DNA from: Planctomyces sp. SH-PL62
Lineage (GTDB): Bacteria > Planctomycetota > Planctomycetia > Isosphaerales > Isosphaeraceae
DNA length: 64,000 bases
Assembly: GCF_001610895.1 (NCBI RefSeq)
Contig: NZ_CP011273.1
Location: 4,464,001 to 4,528,000 of the forward strand
Direction: 5' to 3'
In this document: piece after piece, positions 18,642 through 30,779 of the stretch
How the letters are laid out: each line of letters opens with the position of its first letter
Position numbering within the stretch: the stretch's first letter is position 1
Notes under the pieces: model-generated
Database searches by the model: none
What the model was told of the DNA's origin: nothing
What the model saw: only the letters and a program-made list of their open reading frames with translations
Position numbers and translations under genes: made by a program

Positions 18642-18890
18642 TCACGTGTTGCGCTGGATGGATTCGCCGGCTTCCTCGATCTTCTCGCCGGCCTGGTGGG
18701 CCTTGTCCTTCGCCCAGTCCTTGACCTCGCCGGCCTTCTCGCTGACGGCGTCGCCGACCTCCTTGGCCTTATCCTTCGCGTCCCGGCCGAGTTCCTGCGC
18801 CTTGTCGGCAGCCGCCTGTCCGGCCTCCTTGGCCTTGTCGACGGCGTTCTGGGCGGCGTCTTTCGCCTTGTCCGAATAAGATTCAGCCAT
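18642..18890 (-). CDS. LEA/apolipoprotein-like amphipathic stress protein
   Basis: ATG at 18890 preceded by AGGAGA gives 82 residues. The chain is a run of 11-residue-like repeats built from A, K, D and E (DKAKDAAQNAVDKAKEAG, then DKAQELGRDAKDKAKEVGDA). It contains no Cys and almost no aromatic residues, typical of group 3 LEA-like proteins, which are unstructured in water and form amphipathic helices on drying or at membranes. A longer in-frame extension exists but lacks this composition. The gene is monocistronic, with its own terminator. A desiccation or osmotic-stress role is inferred. Confidence 0.85.
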   Translation of the reverse strand: MAESYSDKAKDAAQNAVDKAKEAGQAAADKAQELGRDAKDKAKEVGDAVSEKAGEVKDWAKDKAHQAGEKIEEAGESIQRNT

Positions 18891-19079
18891 GAGAATCTCC
18901 TGGCAGGTTGATGGATCGCGACGCTCTCGTGCTCCACCTGTGACGAGGGGGGAGGCGACGTATCGAGGAGTCGCGTCTCGTGCCGGGATGGCAATGCAAA
19001 CGAGGCGCCGAGATCTCTCCTTTCGATCGAGTCGGTGAACGGCCAGCCGCGCAGTCATCGTCTCCAAGCTTCCGGTGGA

Positions 19080-20312
19080 TCAATCGCCCCGGTCGCGAGG
19101 CTCCGCAAGGTCGACGTGCGGGGTGCTGACGACGGAGCCTCGGTCATCGTAGAGGTTCAGGAAGAAGACGCGGGCGGAGTCGGGGATTCGGGCCGACACC
19201 GATTTCGATGCCGGGTCGACCTGGGCCTCGGTCGATTCCCAGAGCCGTTCGTGCCACTTGCCGTCCTCCTTCGTGAACAGCAGTTCGGCCCGGACGGCGT
19301 GGGACGCGCCGTCATAGGTCGCCCTGACCGAGTCGCCGTCGCGCCGGATCGGGCTGAGTTGGAGAAGTCCCGGCTCCCCTTTCAGCAGCGAGTCGGCGAA
19401 GACGCGGATCTCCTCCGGGTTCTCGCCAGCCCCGCCGTGGCCGTGCGGCATGCGGAGGCGGATGCTCAGCGTCGAATCGCCTCCGGCGGCGAGGTAGGAC
19501 TTGCGGACCGAGTCCAGCGGATAGGCGAAGTCGTTGGTGCCCGTGACCCAGAGCTTGGGCGAACGTCCCAGGGGGAGGTAGTGCGAGGGGTCCCAGAGGG
19601 CCAGCCATCGCTCACCGGTCGGACCGAGCTTGTCGATCTCCGGCTTCCAGACCGAATTCTCGCCCAGGAAGCCGCAGCCGTAGACCGGCGCGGCGAACTT
19701 GAAGCGGGGATCGAGCCCGGACGTGATGCAGGTCAGGTAGCCTCCCCAGGAGATCCCGGTCAGGCCGATGCGGTCGGGGTCGACCTCGGGCAAGGACCGC
19801 AGCAGCGAGTGGGCGAGGACGACGTCGGCGACGGCGTGGTAAGGCCACTGGTCCTCGGGAGCCGAGAGGGCGTCGGCGAAATCGTTGCCCGGAGGGCCGC
19901 CGTTCTCGTGGCGCTCCCATTTGCCGTAGGCGCCGCGCGGGACCGTCCCGCAGGTGTCCATGGCGATGGCCGCATAGCCCCGCCCCGTCCAGAGCCGCAC
20001 CCAGGCTTCGAACGCCGTCCCGCCGCCGCCGTGGACCAGGACGATCCCCGGGGCTTTTTCCCCCGGCTTCAGGGAGGGAAGGCCGATCCAGGCGAAGGCC
20101 TCGGTACGCTTCCCTTTCCAGGGCATGGCCTCATAGAAGACGGCGGAGAGGCCGTCGGCCTGGAATCCCTCGGCGGGCCTGGATTTGGGGGCGGCGAGCA
20201 TCTCGGGGGTCGTGCGCATCGGCGCGGGCTCTTGCGCCAGGACGGCCGTCGCCGTCAGCAGGGTCGCGAGCCAGGCGCAGGGGACGAGCCGGATCGACAG
20301 GGGGTGGGGCAA
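19080..20312 (-). CDS. Secreted alpha/beta hydrolase (acetyl xylan esterase / dienelactone hydrolase-like)
   Basis: The TTG start is supported by a strong GGAGGAG and is followed by a signal peptide ending near AVLAQEP. Hydrolase features: oxyanion strand GIVLVHGGGG, nucleophile elbow GISWGGY (Ser), acid in TGTNDFAYP and histidine in PHGHGG. The 410-residue length and layout match periplasmic esterases of the AXE1/prolyl-oligopeptidase-like group that de-esterify plant or algal polysaccharides. The substrate cannot be read from sequence. It is divergent from the cardiolipin synthase gene. Confidence 0.83.
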   Translation of the reverse strand: MPHPLSIRLVPCAWLATLLTATAVLAQEPAPMRTTPEMLAAPKSRPAEGFQADGLSAVFYEAMPWKGKRTEAFAWIGLPSLKPGEKAPGIVLVHGGGGTAFEAWVRLWTGRGYAAIAMDTCGTVPRGAYGKWERHENGGPPGNDFADALSAPEDQWPYHAVADVVLAHSLLRSLPEVDPDRIGLTGISWGGYLTCITSGLDPRFKFAAPVYGCGFLGENSVWKPEIDKLGPTGERWLALWDPSHYLPLGRSPKLWVTGTNDFAYPLDSVRKSYLAAGGDSTLSIRLRMPHGHGGAGENPEEIRVFADSLLKGEPGLLQLSPIRRDGDSVRATYDGASHAVRAELLFTKEDGKWHERLWESTEAQVDPASKSVSARIPDSARVFFLNLYDDRGSVVSTPHVDLAEPRDRGD

Positions 20313-20524
20313 GGGAATCTCCTCCGGGCGCGAGTATTCGGGGTCAGGTCTCGGTTCATAACGGAGCCGAGACGCCGGGGCAAGCGGCAGGCGTCGGATG
20401 GATCGACGACGACGGGTCGAGGGCTCACGTGTCCGGCCGCCGGGAATGTGTTAGCTTCTTGTTCGAGTGGTTGTCGAGCCGGGCCGACTGCGGGCCCGCC
20501 GCGTCGCGAGGAGTCCGCCCGACG

Positions 20525-21961
20525 GTGCATGACGTCCTGACCAAGGCGTATTACTGGATCGTGGCCGAGCTGACGACCCTGCTCGGCTTCGGGCTCGCGA
20601 TCGTCTTCGTGGCCTACCTGCTCCGCCAGAAGCGCTCCCCGGCCAGTACGCTGGCCTGGCTGCTGGTGATCGTCCTGGCGCCGTACGTCGGCGTGCCCCT
20701 GTACATCCTGTTCGGGGGCCGGAAGATGATTCGGATGGCCGCGCGGAAGGCTCCGGTCTACGTCGGGACCGCCCAACGCTCCTCGCCGTCGATCGACTCC
20801 GACACCGAGCGACTCCTGCGATCATATGGGGTGCCGGAGGCCAGGGCGGGCAACCACGTGGCCATCATGGAGACCGGTGAGGAATCCTACGCCCGGTTGA
20901 TGGAGCTGATCGACGAGGCCCGCTCGACGATCTACATCACCACGTTCATCCTGGGGGACGACGAGGTCGGCCGGGCGTTAATCTCGGCCCTGGCCCGCAA
21001 GGCGGAGCGAGGGGTCCTGGTGCGTCTGCTGCTGGACGACGTCGGGTCGTGGTGGCTGCGTCGCAAGCGCCTGGCCCCGCTGACCCGGGCGGGAGGCCGC
21101 GTCGCGTATTTCATGCCCATGCTCCACCTGCCGTTCCGAGGGCGTGCGAACCTGCGGAACCATCGCAAGCTCGCGGTGGCCGACGGCCGCTGGGCCCTGG
21201 CGGGTGGGATGAACCTGACGTCCGCCTACATGGGCCCGCTCCCCGACCACCAGCGCTGGCGGGACCTGTCGATCGTCGTCGAGGGGCCGGCGGTCGAGGA
21301 CCTGGAGTGGCTCTTCCGGTCGGACTGGAAGTTCGCCACCGGGGAGAACGTCCCGGCAGGCCGCCGTCGCGCCGCGATGGGGAACCCTGAGGCCCTGCGC
21401 CCCCCGGTGCAGCCGAGCTCGGGCGGCACGACGGTCCAGGTGGTCGCCAGCGGCCCGGACGTCGACGGAGACCCGCTTTTCGAGTCGCTCCTGTCGCTGA
21501 TCTTCTTCGCCCGCAAGCGGATTTGGATCGTCACCCCGTACTTCGTCCCCGACGACATGCTCGTCCGGGCGCTCGTGTTGGCGGTCCGTCGCGGCGTCGA
21601 CGTCCGCCTGATCGTCCCCTGGAAGTCCAACCATCCCATCGCCGACCTGGCCCGCGAGGGCTACATTCGCGAGTTGTACGAGGCGGGGACCGAGATCCTC
21701 CTCTACCGCCCGACCATGCTCCACGCCAAGGCGGTCCTGTTCGACGACCGCCTCACGATCATCGGCTCCCCGAACATGGACAACCGGAGCCTCTTCCTCA
21801 ATTACGAGGTCGCCCTCTACGTCTTCGCCCTCGACCGCGTCGCCGAGGTCGCCCGCTGGATCGAACAGCTCGCCGCCGGCTGCACCTACTACGAGCCGAA
21901 GCGGGGAGGGACCCGCGAGATCGCCGAGAACGTCCTCCGCCTGTTCGCCCCCCTCCTCTGA
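20525..21961 (+). CDS. cls: Cardiolipin synthase (phospholipase D superfamily)
   Basis: Two N-terminal membrane helices (LLGFGLAIVFVAYLL, TLAWLLVIVLAPYVG, then PLYILFGGRK, the PLDc_N signature) precede two HKD motifs: HRKLAVADGRWALAGG near residue 213 and HAKAVLFDDRLTIIGSPN near residue 400. The enzyme joins two phosphatidylglycerols to cardiolipin at the inner membrane. I choose GTG at 20525, with GGAG ten bases upstream, giving 478 residues as usual for the family; an upstream ATG at 20429 gives an extension without hydrophobic character. Confidence 0.93.
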   Translation: MHDVLTKAYYWIVAELTTLLGFGLAIVFVAYLLRQKRSPASTLAWLLVIVLAPYVGVPLYILFGGRKMIRMAARKAPVYVGTAQRSSPSIDSDTERLLRSYGVPEARAGNHVAIMETGEESYARLMELIDEARSTIYITTFILGDDEVGRALISALARKAERGVLVRLLLDDVGSWWLRRKRLAPLTRAGGRVAYFMPMLHLPFRGRANLRNHRKLAVADGRWALAGGMNLTSAYMGPLPDHQRWRDLSIVVEGPAVEDLEWLFRSDWKFATGENVPAGRRRAAMGNPEALRPPVQPSSGGTTVQVVASGPDVDGDPLFESLLSLIFFARKRIWIVTPYFVPDDMLVRALVLAVRRGVDVRLIVPWKSNHPIADLAREGYIRELYEAGTEILLYRPTMLHAKAVLFDDRLTIIGSPNMDNRSLFLNYEVALYVFALDRVAEVARWIEQLAAGCTYYEPKRGGTREIAENVLRLFAPLL

Positions 21962-21965
21962 CCCG

Positions 21966-22255
21966 CGAATCGGCTTCGTTCTCCCCGTTCCGAAAACGAA
22001 GCCATCGGTCGCAAAGCTCATGGGAGCCAACGATTGCGACCAGGGACAGTGGGCCTGAAATTGGGTTCGTTCGGCGGTTTTCGAAGCCCGCCGAGGCACT
22101 GCGGTCGCTCCCGGCGGCGCCGGCGAGGATTGGCTTCGATCCTCTGGGCCGGGGAGCGAAGCCATTCGCCGCAAACGGTTTTGCAGACGCGTCTTGCGCC
22201 AAGGAATCGGGTTCGACGATTGGGTTCGTTCGGTCATTTTCGTGCGAGCCCCGCG
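21966..22255. repeat. Two diverged copies of a ~125-bp interspersed repeat
   Basis: Copy one spans about 21966-22091 and copy two about 22129-22255. Each has the same order of landmarks: GGCTTCG, then CGAAGCCAT followed by CGCAAA, and finally ATTGGGTTCGTTCGG with TTTTCG. The copies differ at many other positions. The pattern resembles an old non-coding interspersed element of the kind common in Isosphaeraceae intergenic regions (recollection, not checked). Confidence 0.65.
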
Positions 22256-22263
22256 GCAATCGG

Positions 22264-22324
22264 CCTCCTGGGTGATGCGCGCCGATCCGCGACGGTCTCG
22301 GATCGGTGCGCGCACCCCAGGAGG
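22264..22324. terminator. Long imperfect hairpin between convergent genes
   Basis: A 26-base arm (starting CCTCCTGGG) pairs with the complementary arm ending CCCAGGAGG at 21 of 26 positions, with a loop of about 9 bases. It lies where transcription from both sides must stop, so a terminator role is plausible; there is no U-tract. Confidence 0.45.
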
Positions 22325-22387
22325 ACAATGCGTCAGGCTCGCCGGTCTCGGAGTCGAGAGGGGTGAAATCCTCCCGCTCGGGCGGGT

Positions 22388-23614
22388 TCAGGCCGTGCTC
22401 ACGAGGTCGCTGATCCCGTCGTCTTCCTCCTTGAGCGGGCTCTCGCCCTTGTTCGATACGAGGATCTTCAAGAGCGGCGGCGCGAGGAAGGTCGTGACGA
22501 TGACCATCAGCGTGACGCCGCCGAACAGGCCGCCGGTGAAGACCCCCTTGTCCAGGCCCATCCGGGCGAAGATCAGCCCGACCTCGCCGCGAGGGACCAT
22601 CCCCACGCCGATCACCCGCTTGTCCCCCCGGAACCAGAAGGGGGCGTACCCCGCAGCCAGCTTGCCGACGACCCCCGTCACGATCAGCATCGCCCCCACC
22701 CCCAGCGCCGTGCGGGCCTCCGGGGTGCGGGGGTCGAGGGCCGAGAGATCGACCGAGGCGCCGACCGTCACGAAGAAGAGCGGGACGAAGAAATGCCCGA
22801 GCGTGGTGACGCCGTGCTCGATCTCCTCGGCCTTGGCGGTCCCCGCGAGCAGGACGCCCGCCGCGAAAGCTCCGATGATCAGCGCGGAACCGGATTGCTC
22901 GGCCAGCCAGGCCAGCCCCAGGGCCAGGATCAGGGCATAGATCGTCGACGTCCCGGGGAGTCTGAGCCGACCGCCGAGGCGGATCAATCCGGGAAGGAGC
23001 AGCTTGCCCACCAGGAGGGTCGCGGCCAGGAACCCGAAGGCCTTGAAGGTGGCCGACGCCACGTTCCATCCCGTCACCTCGCCGCCGTCGACCAGGCCGC
23101 CGACGACCGTCAGGATCACCAGGCCGAGTATGTCGTCGATCACCGCCGCCCCCAGGATCACCTGGCCTTCAGGCGACTTGAGCTTCCCCAGGTCCGACAG
23201 GACCCGCGCGGTGATGCCGACGCTGGTCGCCGTCAGCGTCGCACCGGCCATGATCGCGACGATGTCGTCGAGCCCCATCATCCGGCAGCCCACGTAGCCC
23301 AGCCCGAACGGCACGACCACGCCCACGACGGCCACCGCCACCGCCGTGCCGCCGACCTTCATCATCGAGCCCAAATCCGTCTCCAGCCCGATCGCCAGGA
23401 GCAAAATCGCCACCCCCAGCTCGGAGAGCATGTGGATCGTCTCGATGTGAGGATCGACGATCCCCATGACCGAGCCGCCCACCACGATCCCGCCGATCAA
23501 CTCCCCCAGCACCGCCGGCTGCCCGATTTTCTGGGCCAGCGCCCCGCCAAGCTTCGCCGTCGCAAGCATGATCACCAGCATCGCGAACAGCTGGTCGACT
23601 TCCAGATTTTCCAT
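22388..23614 (-). CDS. Kef/CPA2-type cation:proton antiporter
   Basis: About 12 membrane helices with the Na/H-exchanger pattern: GQPAVLGELIGGIVVGGS early, ILLLAIGLETDL, then GAAVIDDILGL, where the Asp pair is the ion-binding site, and a final GMVPRGEVGLIFA. There is no C-terminal NAD-binding TrkA domain, unlike full-length KefB/KefC. ATG at 23614 has GGAAGG upstream; an in-frame extension to 23710 is unlikely. Exchanges K+ or Na+ for protons at the inner membrane; the ion is not determinable. Confidence 0.9.
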   Translation of the reverse strand: MENLEVDQLFAMLVIMLATAKLGGALAQKIGQPAVLGELIGGIVVGGSVMGIVDPHIETIHMLSELGVAILLLAIGLETDLGSMMKVGGTAVAVAVVGVVVPFGLGYVGCRMMGLDDIVAIMAGATLTATSVGITARVLSDLGKLKSPEGQVILGAAVIDDILGLVILTVVGGLVDGGEVTGWNVASATFKAFGFLAATLLVGKLLLPGLIRLGGRLRLPGTSTIYALILALGLAWLAEQSGSALIIGAFAAGVLLAGTAKAEEIEHGVTTLGHFFVPLFFVTVGASVDLSALDPRTPEARTALGVGAMLIVTGVVGKLAAGYAPFWFRGDKRVIGVGMVPRGEVGLIFARMGLDKGVFTGGLFGGVTLMVIVTTFLAPPLLKILVSNKGESPLKEEDDGISDLVSTA

Positions 23615-24010
23615 CAAACCGCCTTCCCAATCACCATCCAGGAGTCCGAAATTCCGACCGCCGACCGGCGAGAGGCCCCTCCGGCTCGGCCCCGGCCGCG
23701 TTGATTTCAAAGGTTGCAGGGGGAGAGTTTAACAGATTCGGCGGGGGAGCGGACGGCGGTGCGACGTCCGTCGGCGGCCCGCCCCCGGCCGGCGGACATC
23801 TAAACGTATGAACCGGTTGCATTTTCCTTCTGGATCAAATCGGGGTGAATTTCGTACGATGGACGGGACGCGGGGATGGGTTCGAATTGGTCAAGTCGGT
23901 GGAGCGGCGGCGATCGTCGTCCGTACCGCCCAGGGGCGGCATCCGGCCGTCGGCTGATTTGGGTCGACCGCTTTGACGCCTCGATACGTGGGACGCGAGC
24001 TAGGAACACG
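23615..24010. promoter_or_regulatory. Divergent upstream region of antiporter and typA
   Basis: 396 bases between two divergent starts must carry both promoters. The only A+T-rich part is about 23800-23865 (TTGCATTTTCCTTCTGG and GAATTTCGTACGAT), the most likely promoter area for typA. No confident -35/-10 pair or conserved RNA element could be assigned. Confidence 0.45.
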
Positions 24011-25837
<1,827 letters not shown>

Positions 25838-25849
25838 GCCGGTCGATCC

Positions 25850-26395
25850 TCATCGACGCAACGGGGGCGGCGTGGCGACTTCGGTCGCCGGCGCCGCCCC
25901 GCTCGCGCGCTGGTATCGGAGCTTCTGGTAGAACAGGATCTCCAGCCGGTTGTTCCGAAGCGCGACGTTCGCCTCGCGGATGAGCTGGACGCAGCCCGCC
26001 AGCATCAACCCCACGCCCAGGATCGCGAGGGTCGTGGGGACGACCAGGAGCCACCCTCCCAGCAGGGCGTTCACCGCCAGGGACAGGCTCGTGCCGACGT
26101 ACAGCGCCATCGCCAGGTAGAGCAGCGTGAGGGTCTTCCGGATCAGGTCGCTCCGCACGACCATCCGGTCGAGCTGGACCGCGACGTGCTCCAGCCGATC
26201 GTCCACGAAATCGACCGCCCTGGCGCCCCGGCCCAGCTCGTCCCCCTCCAGGTTGAGCTGACGGATCCGGTCGACGATCCGCGACATGCGGTTCGAGGTC
26301 GAGATGATCAACGACCCCGTCGCCGTCATGAACAGCGCGGGGGTGATCATCGCCGAGAGGGTGGCGTAGGTTTCCGAGGGTGTGACGGCGGGCAT
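25850..26395 (-). CDS. DUF2721 family membrane protein
   Basis: 181 residues with the family layout: an N-terminal helix (TLSAMITPALFMTATGSLII), the conserved SNRMSRIVDRIRQL motif, a charged middle and two further membrane helices (LLYLAMALYVGTSLSLAV, VVPTTLAILGVGLMLAG). Found widely in bacteria; no function is established. It precedes the sugar block on the same strand but has its own spacing. Confidence 0.82.
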   Translation of the reverse strand: MPAVTPSETYATLSAMITPALFMTATGSLIISTSNRMSRIVDRIRQLNLEGDELGRGARAVDFVDDRLEHVAVQLDRMVVRSDLIRKTLTLLYLAMALYVGTSLSLAVNALLGGWLLVVPTTLAILGVGLMLAGCVQLIREANVALRNNRLEILFYQKLRYQRASGAAPATEVATPPPLRR

Positions 26396-26433
26396 GGGGG
26401 TCGGACTCGATCGGCCGGGTCGTCAGGGGAACG

Positions 26434-27279
26434 TCAAGCGATGCTCTTCTTGATGAAGGCCAGGCCCTCGCGGCAGAGGCCCTCGGCGTCTGAGAAAAGC
26501 GGGCGCCAGACGCGGGTCGCGGCGGCGAGGGCCGGCAGCGCCTGGCCGAAGGCCTCGATGGTGAGGTAGCCGTCGTAGTTCGACTGCTCCAGCCCCTCGA
26601 AGAACGAGCCCCAGGCGACCTGGCCGGTGCCGGGCGTGCCGCGGTCGTTCTCGGAGACGTGGACGTGGATCGTCTCCTCCGCGGCCGACCGGATCGCGGC
26701 GGCCTGGTCCTTCTCCTCGATGTGGGCGTGGAAGCTGTCGTACATCATGCGGAACGACGGGTGGTCAACGGCCCGGACGAGCGCCTCGGCCTGTTTGCCG
26801 GTGGTCAGGAAGTAGTTCTCGAAGCGGTTCAGGTACTCGACGGCGATCCGGATGCCGCGGGCCTGGGCCTTCTCGGCGACCTTCTGCATGGTGTCGACGC
26901 CGCGTTTGAACTCCTCCTCCGTGGGGCCGGTCCCGGAGAAGTGGCCGATCGTGGAGTGGATCGGGCCGCAGAGGATCTCGCAGCCGAAGTGCTGGCCGCA
27001 CTCCAGCACGCGGTCGAGGTAGGCGACGGCCGCGTCGCGCGACTTCGCGTCGGCGGAGATGGGGTTGATGTCGGTCGACCCCATCACCGTGACGGCCGTG
27101 GCCGACAGGCCCAGCGACTTCAGCCGCCCGCCCAGGCGCTCGTAGGCGGCCAGGTCCTCGGTGTTGAAGATCGGGACCTCCACGGCGTCGAAGCCGATCT
27201 CCTTGATCGACTCCAGGACGCGGTCCTGGGCCTCGGTGACGTGGTCGGTCCAGAGCAGGAGGTTCATGCCGGTCTTCAT
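26434..27279 (-). CDS. Sugar isomerase/epimerase, TIM barrel (ketose 3-epimerase-like)
   Basis: 281 residues of AP-endonuclease-2-type TIM barrel starting MKTGMNLLLWTD, as in D-psicose/D-tagatose 3-epimerases. The four metal ligands are recognisable: Glu in AVEYLNRFE, Asp in MYDSFH, His in HVHVSEND and Glu in LTIEAFG. GAGGA lies before the ATG. It forms a run with the Gfo/Idh/MocA oxidoreductase and a second barrel isomerase, a grouping typical of catabolism of unusual sugars, inositols or 3-keto-glycosides. The true substrate is unknown. Confidence 0.87.
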   Translation of the reverse strand: MKTGMNLLLWTDHVTEAQDRVLESIKEIGFDAVEVPIFNTEDLAAYERLGGRLKSLGLSATAVTVMGSTDINPISADAKSRDAAVAYLDRVLECGQHFGCEILCGPIHSTIGHFSGTGPTEEEFKRGVDTMQKVAEKAQARGIRIAVEYLNRFENYFLTTGKQAEALVRAVDHPSFRMMYDSFHAHIEEKDQAAAIRSAAEETIHVHVSENDRGTPGTGQVAWGSFFEGLEQSNYDGYLTIEAFGQALPALAAATRVWRPLFSDAEGLCREGLAFIKKSIA

Positions 27280-27316
27280 GGGGACGGTCCTCGGGCTGGA
27301 GGCGAGGGAAGGGGGA

Positions 27317-27340
27317 GCCGCCGGCGCGAAGGCCGGCGGC
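27317..27340 (-). other. GC-rich intra-operon hairpin
   Basis: A 9-bp stem GCCGCCGGC/GCCGGCGGC with a 6-base loop lies in the gap between the oxidoreductase stop and the isomerase start. It has no U-tract and could stabilise the upstream message or lower downstream expression. Confidence 0.4.
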
Positions 27341-27360
27341 GGGTCGGGCCGGTCGGGGCG

Positions 27361-28509
<1,149 letters not shown>

Positions 28510-28576
28510 GGAGGAATCCACCTGTGTACTTGTGCGGGGGCGTGTGCGGGAGCGGCGAGACGCGGCGAGTCGGCCG

Positions 28577-29635
28577 TCACTCGCTCCAGCCGTGGGCGTC
28601 GCGGACCTGGATCATCGCGGCGAGGACGTCGTTCCAGGTCTGGGGCTTCATCATGACGGCGTTGGGGAACATGCAGCCGTCCCAGCAGATGTGGCGGAAC
28701 TTGCGGGTCGGCCGGCCGGTCTCGTCGCGGAGCCAGAAGCCGGCGTGGTGGGGGATGTCGAGCTTCCCGTTCGGGTCGGTCGCCAGGCAGTGGCGGCCGG
28801 TGTGGTCGTGCGAGCCCGAGCCGAAGACGGTCGCGTCGTTCTGGGCGACGTGGAAATCGATCGTCCAGGGGCGCAGGGCGTCGGTCAACGTGCGGAGAGC
28901 GTCGTCGAGGACCGCCTTATCCTTCCAGTCATAGCCCGCCGGGAGGATCCGGTCCTCGGGGGCGTTCTCGCCCAGGGTGTAGAGGAGGGTGTGAGCCATG
29001 TCGGCCTGGAACCCGACGAGGTCGGGCTCGCCGACCCGTTCGAGCAGGTCGACCATCTTCCGCCAGGAGTGCATGCCCCCCCAGCAGATCTCCCCCTCGG
29101 CGGCGAGCTTCTCGCCGTGGTCCTTGGCGATGGCGGCGGCCTGCTTGAAGGTCTCGGCGATCTTCTTCTGGCTCCCTTCCGGGTCGGCCGACCAGGCCTC
29201 GGGGCTGCAGGCCGAGTCGAACCGGACGACGCCGTGGGGGCGGACGCCCAGCTCGCGGAGCTTGCTGGCGATCCGGCAGCCCTTGCGGACCTGTTCCAGG
29301 AACTTCTTCCGCCCTTCGCCCTCGTCCATCGCCGAGCCGCCGCCGGTGGGGGGCCAGACCGGGGCGACCACGGATCCGATCGCCAGGCCGCGGCTCGAAG
29401 CCTTGTCGGCCAGGACCTTGATCTGGTCCTCGGTCGAGTCGATGTCGACGTGGGGGGCGAACAGGAACAGGTCGAAGCCGTCGAACTTGACCCCGTCGAC
29501 CTCGGCGGCGGCGGTCAGGTCGAGCATGACGTCGAGGTCGATGCAGGGATCGTCCCCTTCGCCCCCCTTGCCGACCACGCCGGGCCAGGCGGCGTTGTGG
29601 AGCTTGGGGAACTCGTGCGTATGGCTGGCGGTCAT
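28577..29635 (-). CDS. Second sugar isomerase/epimerase-like TIM-barrel protein
   Basis: About 352 residues from the ATG at 29635, with GAGGTG upstream. Barrel features: [30 protein letters not shown], a Glu in [10 protein letters not shown], Asp in GFQADMAHT and His in DFHVAQND, matching the metal-ligand order of the xylose-isomerase-like fold. The C-terminal segment ([11 protein letters not shown]) is specific to a subgroup. Adjacent to the Gfo/Idh/MocA gene. The substrate is unknown; it differs strongly from the first barrel protein, so it is not a recent duplicate. Confidence 0.83.
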   Translation of the reverse strand: MTASHTHEFPKLHNAAWPGVVGKGGEGDDPCIDLDVMLDLTAAAEVDGVKFDGFDLFLFAPHVDIDSTEDQIKVLADKASSRGLAIGSVVAPVWPPTGGGSAMDEGEGRKKFLEQVRKGCRIASKLRELGVRPHGVVRFDSACSPEAWSADPEGSQKKIAETFKQAAAIAKDHGEKLAAEGEICWGGMHSWRKMVDLLERVGEPDLVGFQADMAHTLLYTLGENAPEDRILPAGYDWKDKAVLDDALRTLTDALRPWTIDFHVAQNDATVFGSGSHDHTGRHCLATDPNGKLDIPHHAGFWLRDETGRPTRKFRHICWDGCMFPNAVMMKPQTWNDVLAAMIQVRDAHGWSE

Positions 29636-29717
29636 GGGGAGCACCTCGCGCGTCGATTCGTCTGGGAAATTCGGGTCCGGTCGGGGGAGGAGCCGGTGGG
29701 GCGCGACGCCGTCACCG

Positions 29718-30329
29718 TCACCATCGGAGGTACGGGTCGATCAGGGTCTCGTGGAGGAGCCGGTCGACCTTGCGGACGCGACGGATTCCGAAGAATCCGA
29801 TCGCGCCCGTCGTGAGAGTTTCGAGGCCTTCGAAGTAGAGATCGCCGGTGCCGTCGGCGTATTCGAACCGCGACGTATCGGCGATCATCCCGGGGATCAG
29901 CGAGAAGCTGGCGAGCCCGCCGTCGCGGCGGTCGTATCGGCCGATGATGACGCGCTGGTCGGTCAGGGCGTAGACCGTCCTGGCGAGCGTCCAGCGCCGG
30001 GCCAGCCACCCCCCGGCCCGCCGGAGCACGTCCAGCGCGATCAGGCCGCCGATCAGAGCCGGGGCCAGGCCGAAACCGATGAGGACGCTCGCGGGCGTGA
30101 CCACGTTCGCCTGGAACACGCCGAGCATCGCGGCCAGCGAGACCCCCGAAAGGGCGGTCAGCACGGTCACGAACATCAAGGGGACGACCCGGACCCGACG
30201 CATCGGCGGCAGGGAGGGCCGCTCGGTCCAGAGGAGCGTCTCCCCGGGCGACAGCTCGGCCTCGAACTCGACGCCTTCGCCGATCGGATCGTCGAAGTCG
30301 TCCGGGTCGCTCCAACCTGGGTGTTCCAT
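29718..30329 (-). CDS. Membrane protein with bacterial PH-like domain
   Basis: 203 residues. An acidic N-terminus leads to [14 protein letters not shown], the usual start of bacterial PH (bPH) proteins. Two membrane helices follow ([21 protein letters not shown] and [18 protein letters not shown]), then [14 protein letters not shown], the typical PH-domain strand motif. The C-terminus has [17 protein letters not shown] and ends RWxx. Likely in the cytoplasmic membrane. The role is unknown and its link to the sugar genes may be only positional. Confidence 0.78.
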   Translation of the reverse strand: MEHPGWSDPDDFDDPIGEGVEFEAELSPGETLLWTERPSLPPMRRVRVVPLMFVTVLTALSGVSLAAMLGVFQANVVTPASVLIGFGLAPALIGGLIALDVLRRAGGWLARRWTLARTVYALTDQRVIIGRYDRRDGGLASFSLIPGMIADTSRFEYADGTGDLYFEGLETLTTGAIGFFGIRRVRKVDRLLHETLIDPYLRW

Positions 30330-30376
30330 CGCGGGGAGGCCCTCGGGACGGTTGCGGGGCGGATGTGGGATCAGAG

Positions 30377-30684
30377 CTAGACCTCGGACGGGATCTTCAG
30401 TTCGGTCGACCGGGAAGCCGGGTCGCCGGCCTCCCGACGGACCGCGGCGAGTCGGCGATACTCCTTGGCGGCTCCAAGGTTCCGGCCGAGCCGGACGAGT
30501 TCGACCTGGGATTCCGGGACGTGCTCGTCATGTCGGATCGAGCTTGCGTTTCGACCCGCGCGATCGACCGTTCGACGTCGCCGCCGGCGGCCGCCCGCGA
30601 GGGGCTGAAGACCACGAGGGCCGAGACGAGGCCCCCGGGCGCGAGGACGATCACGACGGCGAGCGGGGTCCGGTCCGGGAGCAT
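30377..30684 (-). pseudogene. Possible small secreted protein broken by a frameshift
   Basis: In the 450-base gap before the PH-domain gene, one frame beginning at 30684 encodes a hydrophobic N-terminus (TPLAVVIVLAPGGLVSALVVF) and a charged stretch (VERSIARVETQARSDM). The next frame continues plausibly with ESQVELVRLGRNLGAAKEYR and a short tail. Joining the two around 30530 would give a membrane-anchored helical protein of about 100 residues. The start has no ribosome binding site, so this is tentative. Confidence 0.25.
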
Positions 30685-30779
30685 TGCGAAGGGCCCGGGG
30701 CGTCCCGGAACCCCGGCGCCGCCGCAGCATGGCGGTCGGCCCGAGGTCGGATCCGGGAGGGGATCCCCGGCCCGCGAGT

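Larger units (their letters stand above)
21962..22387. other. Convergent intergenic region with a duplicated degenerate element
   Basis: 426 bases between the convergent cardiolipin synthase and antiporter genes contain no gene. They hold two diverged copies of an element of about 125 bp and, to their right, a long imperfect hairpin; both are listed separately. Confidence 0.75.
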
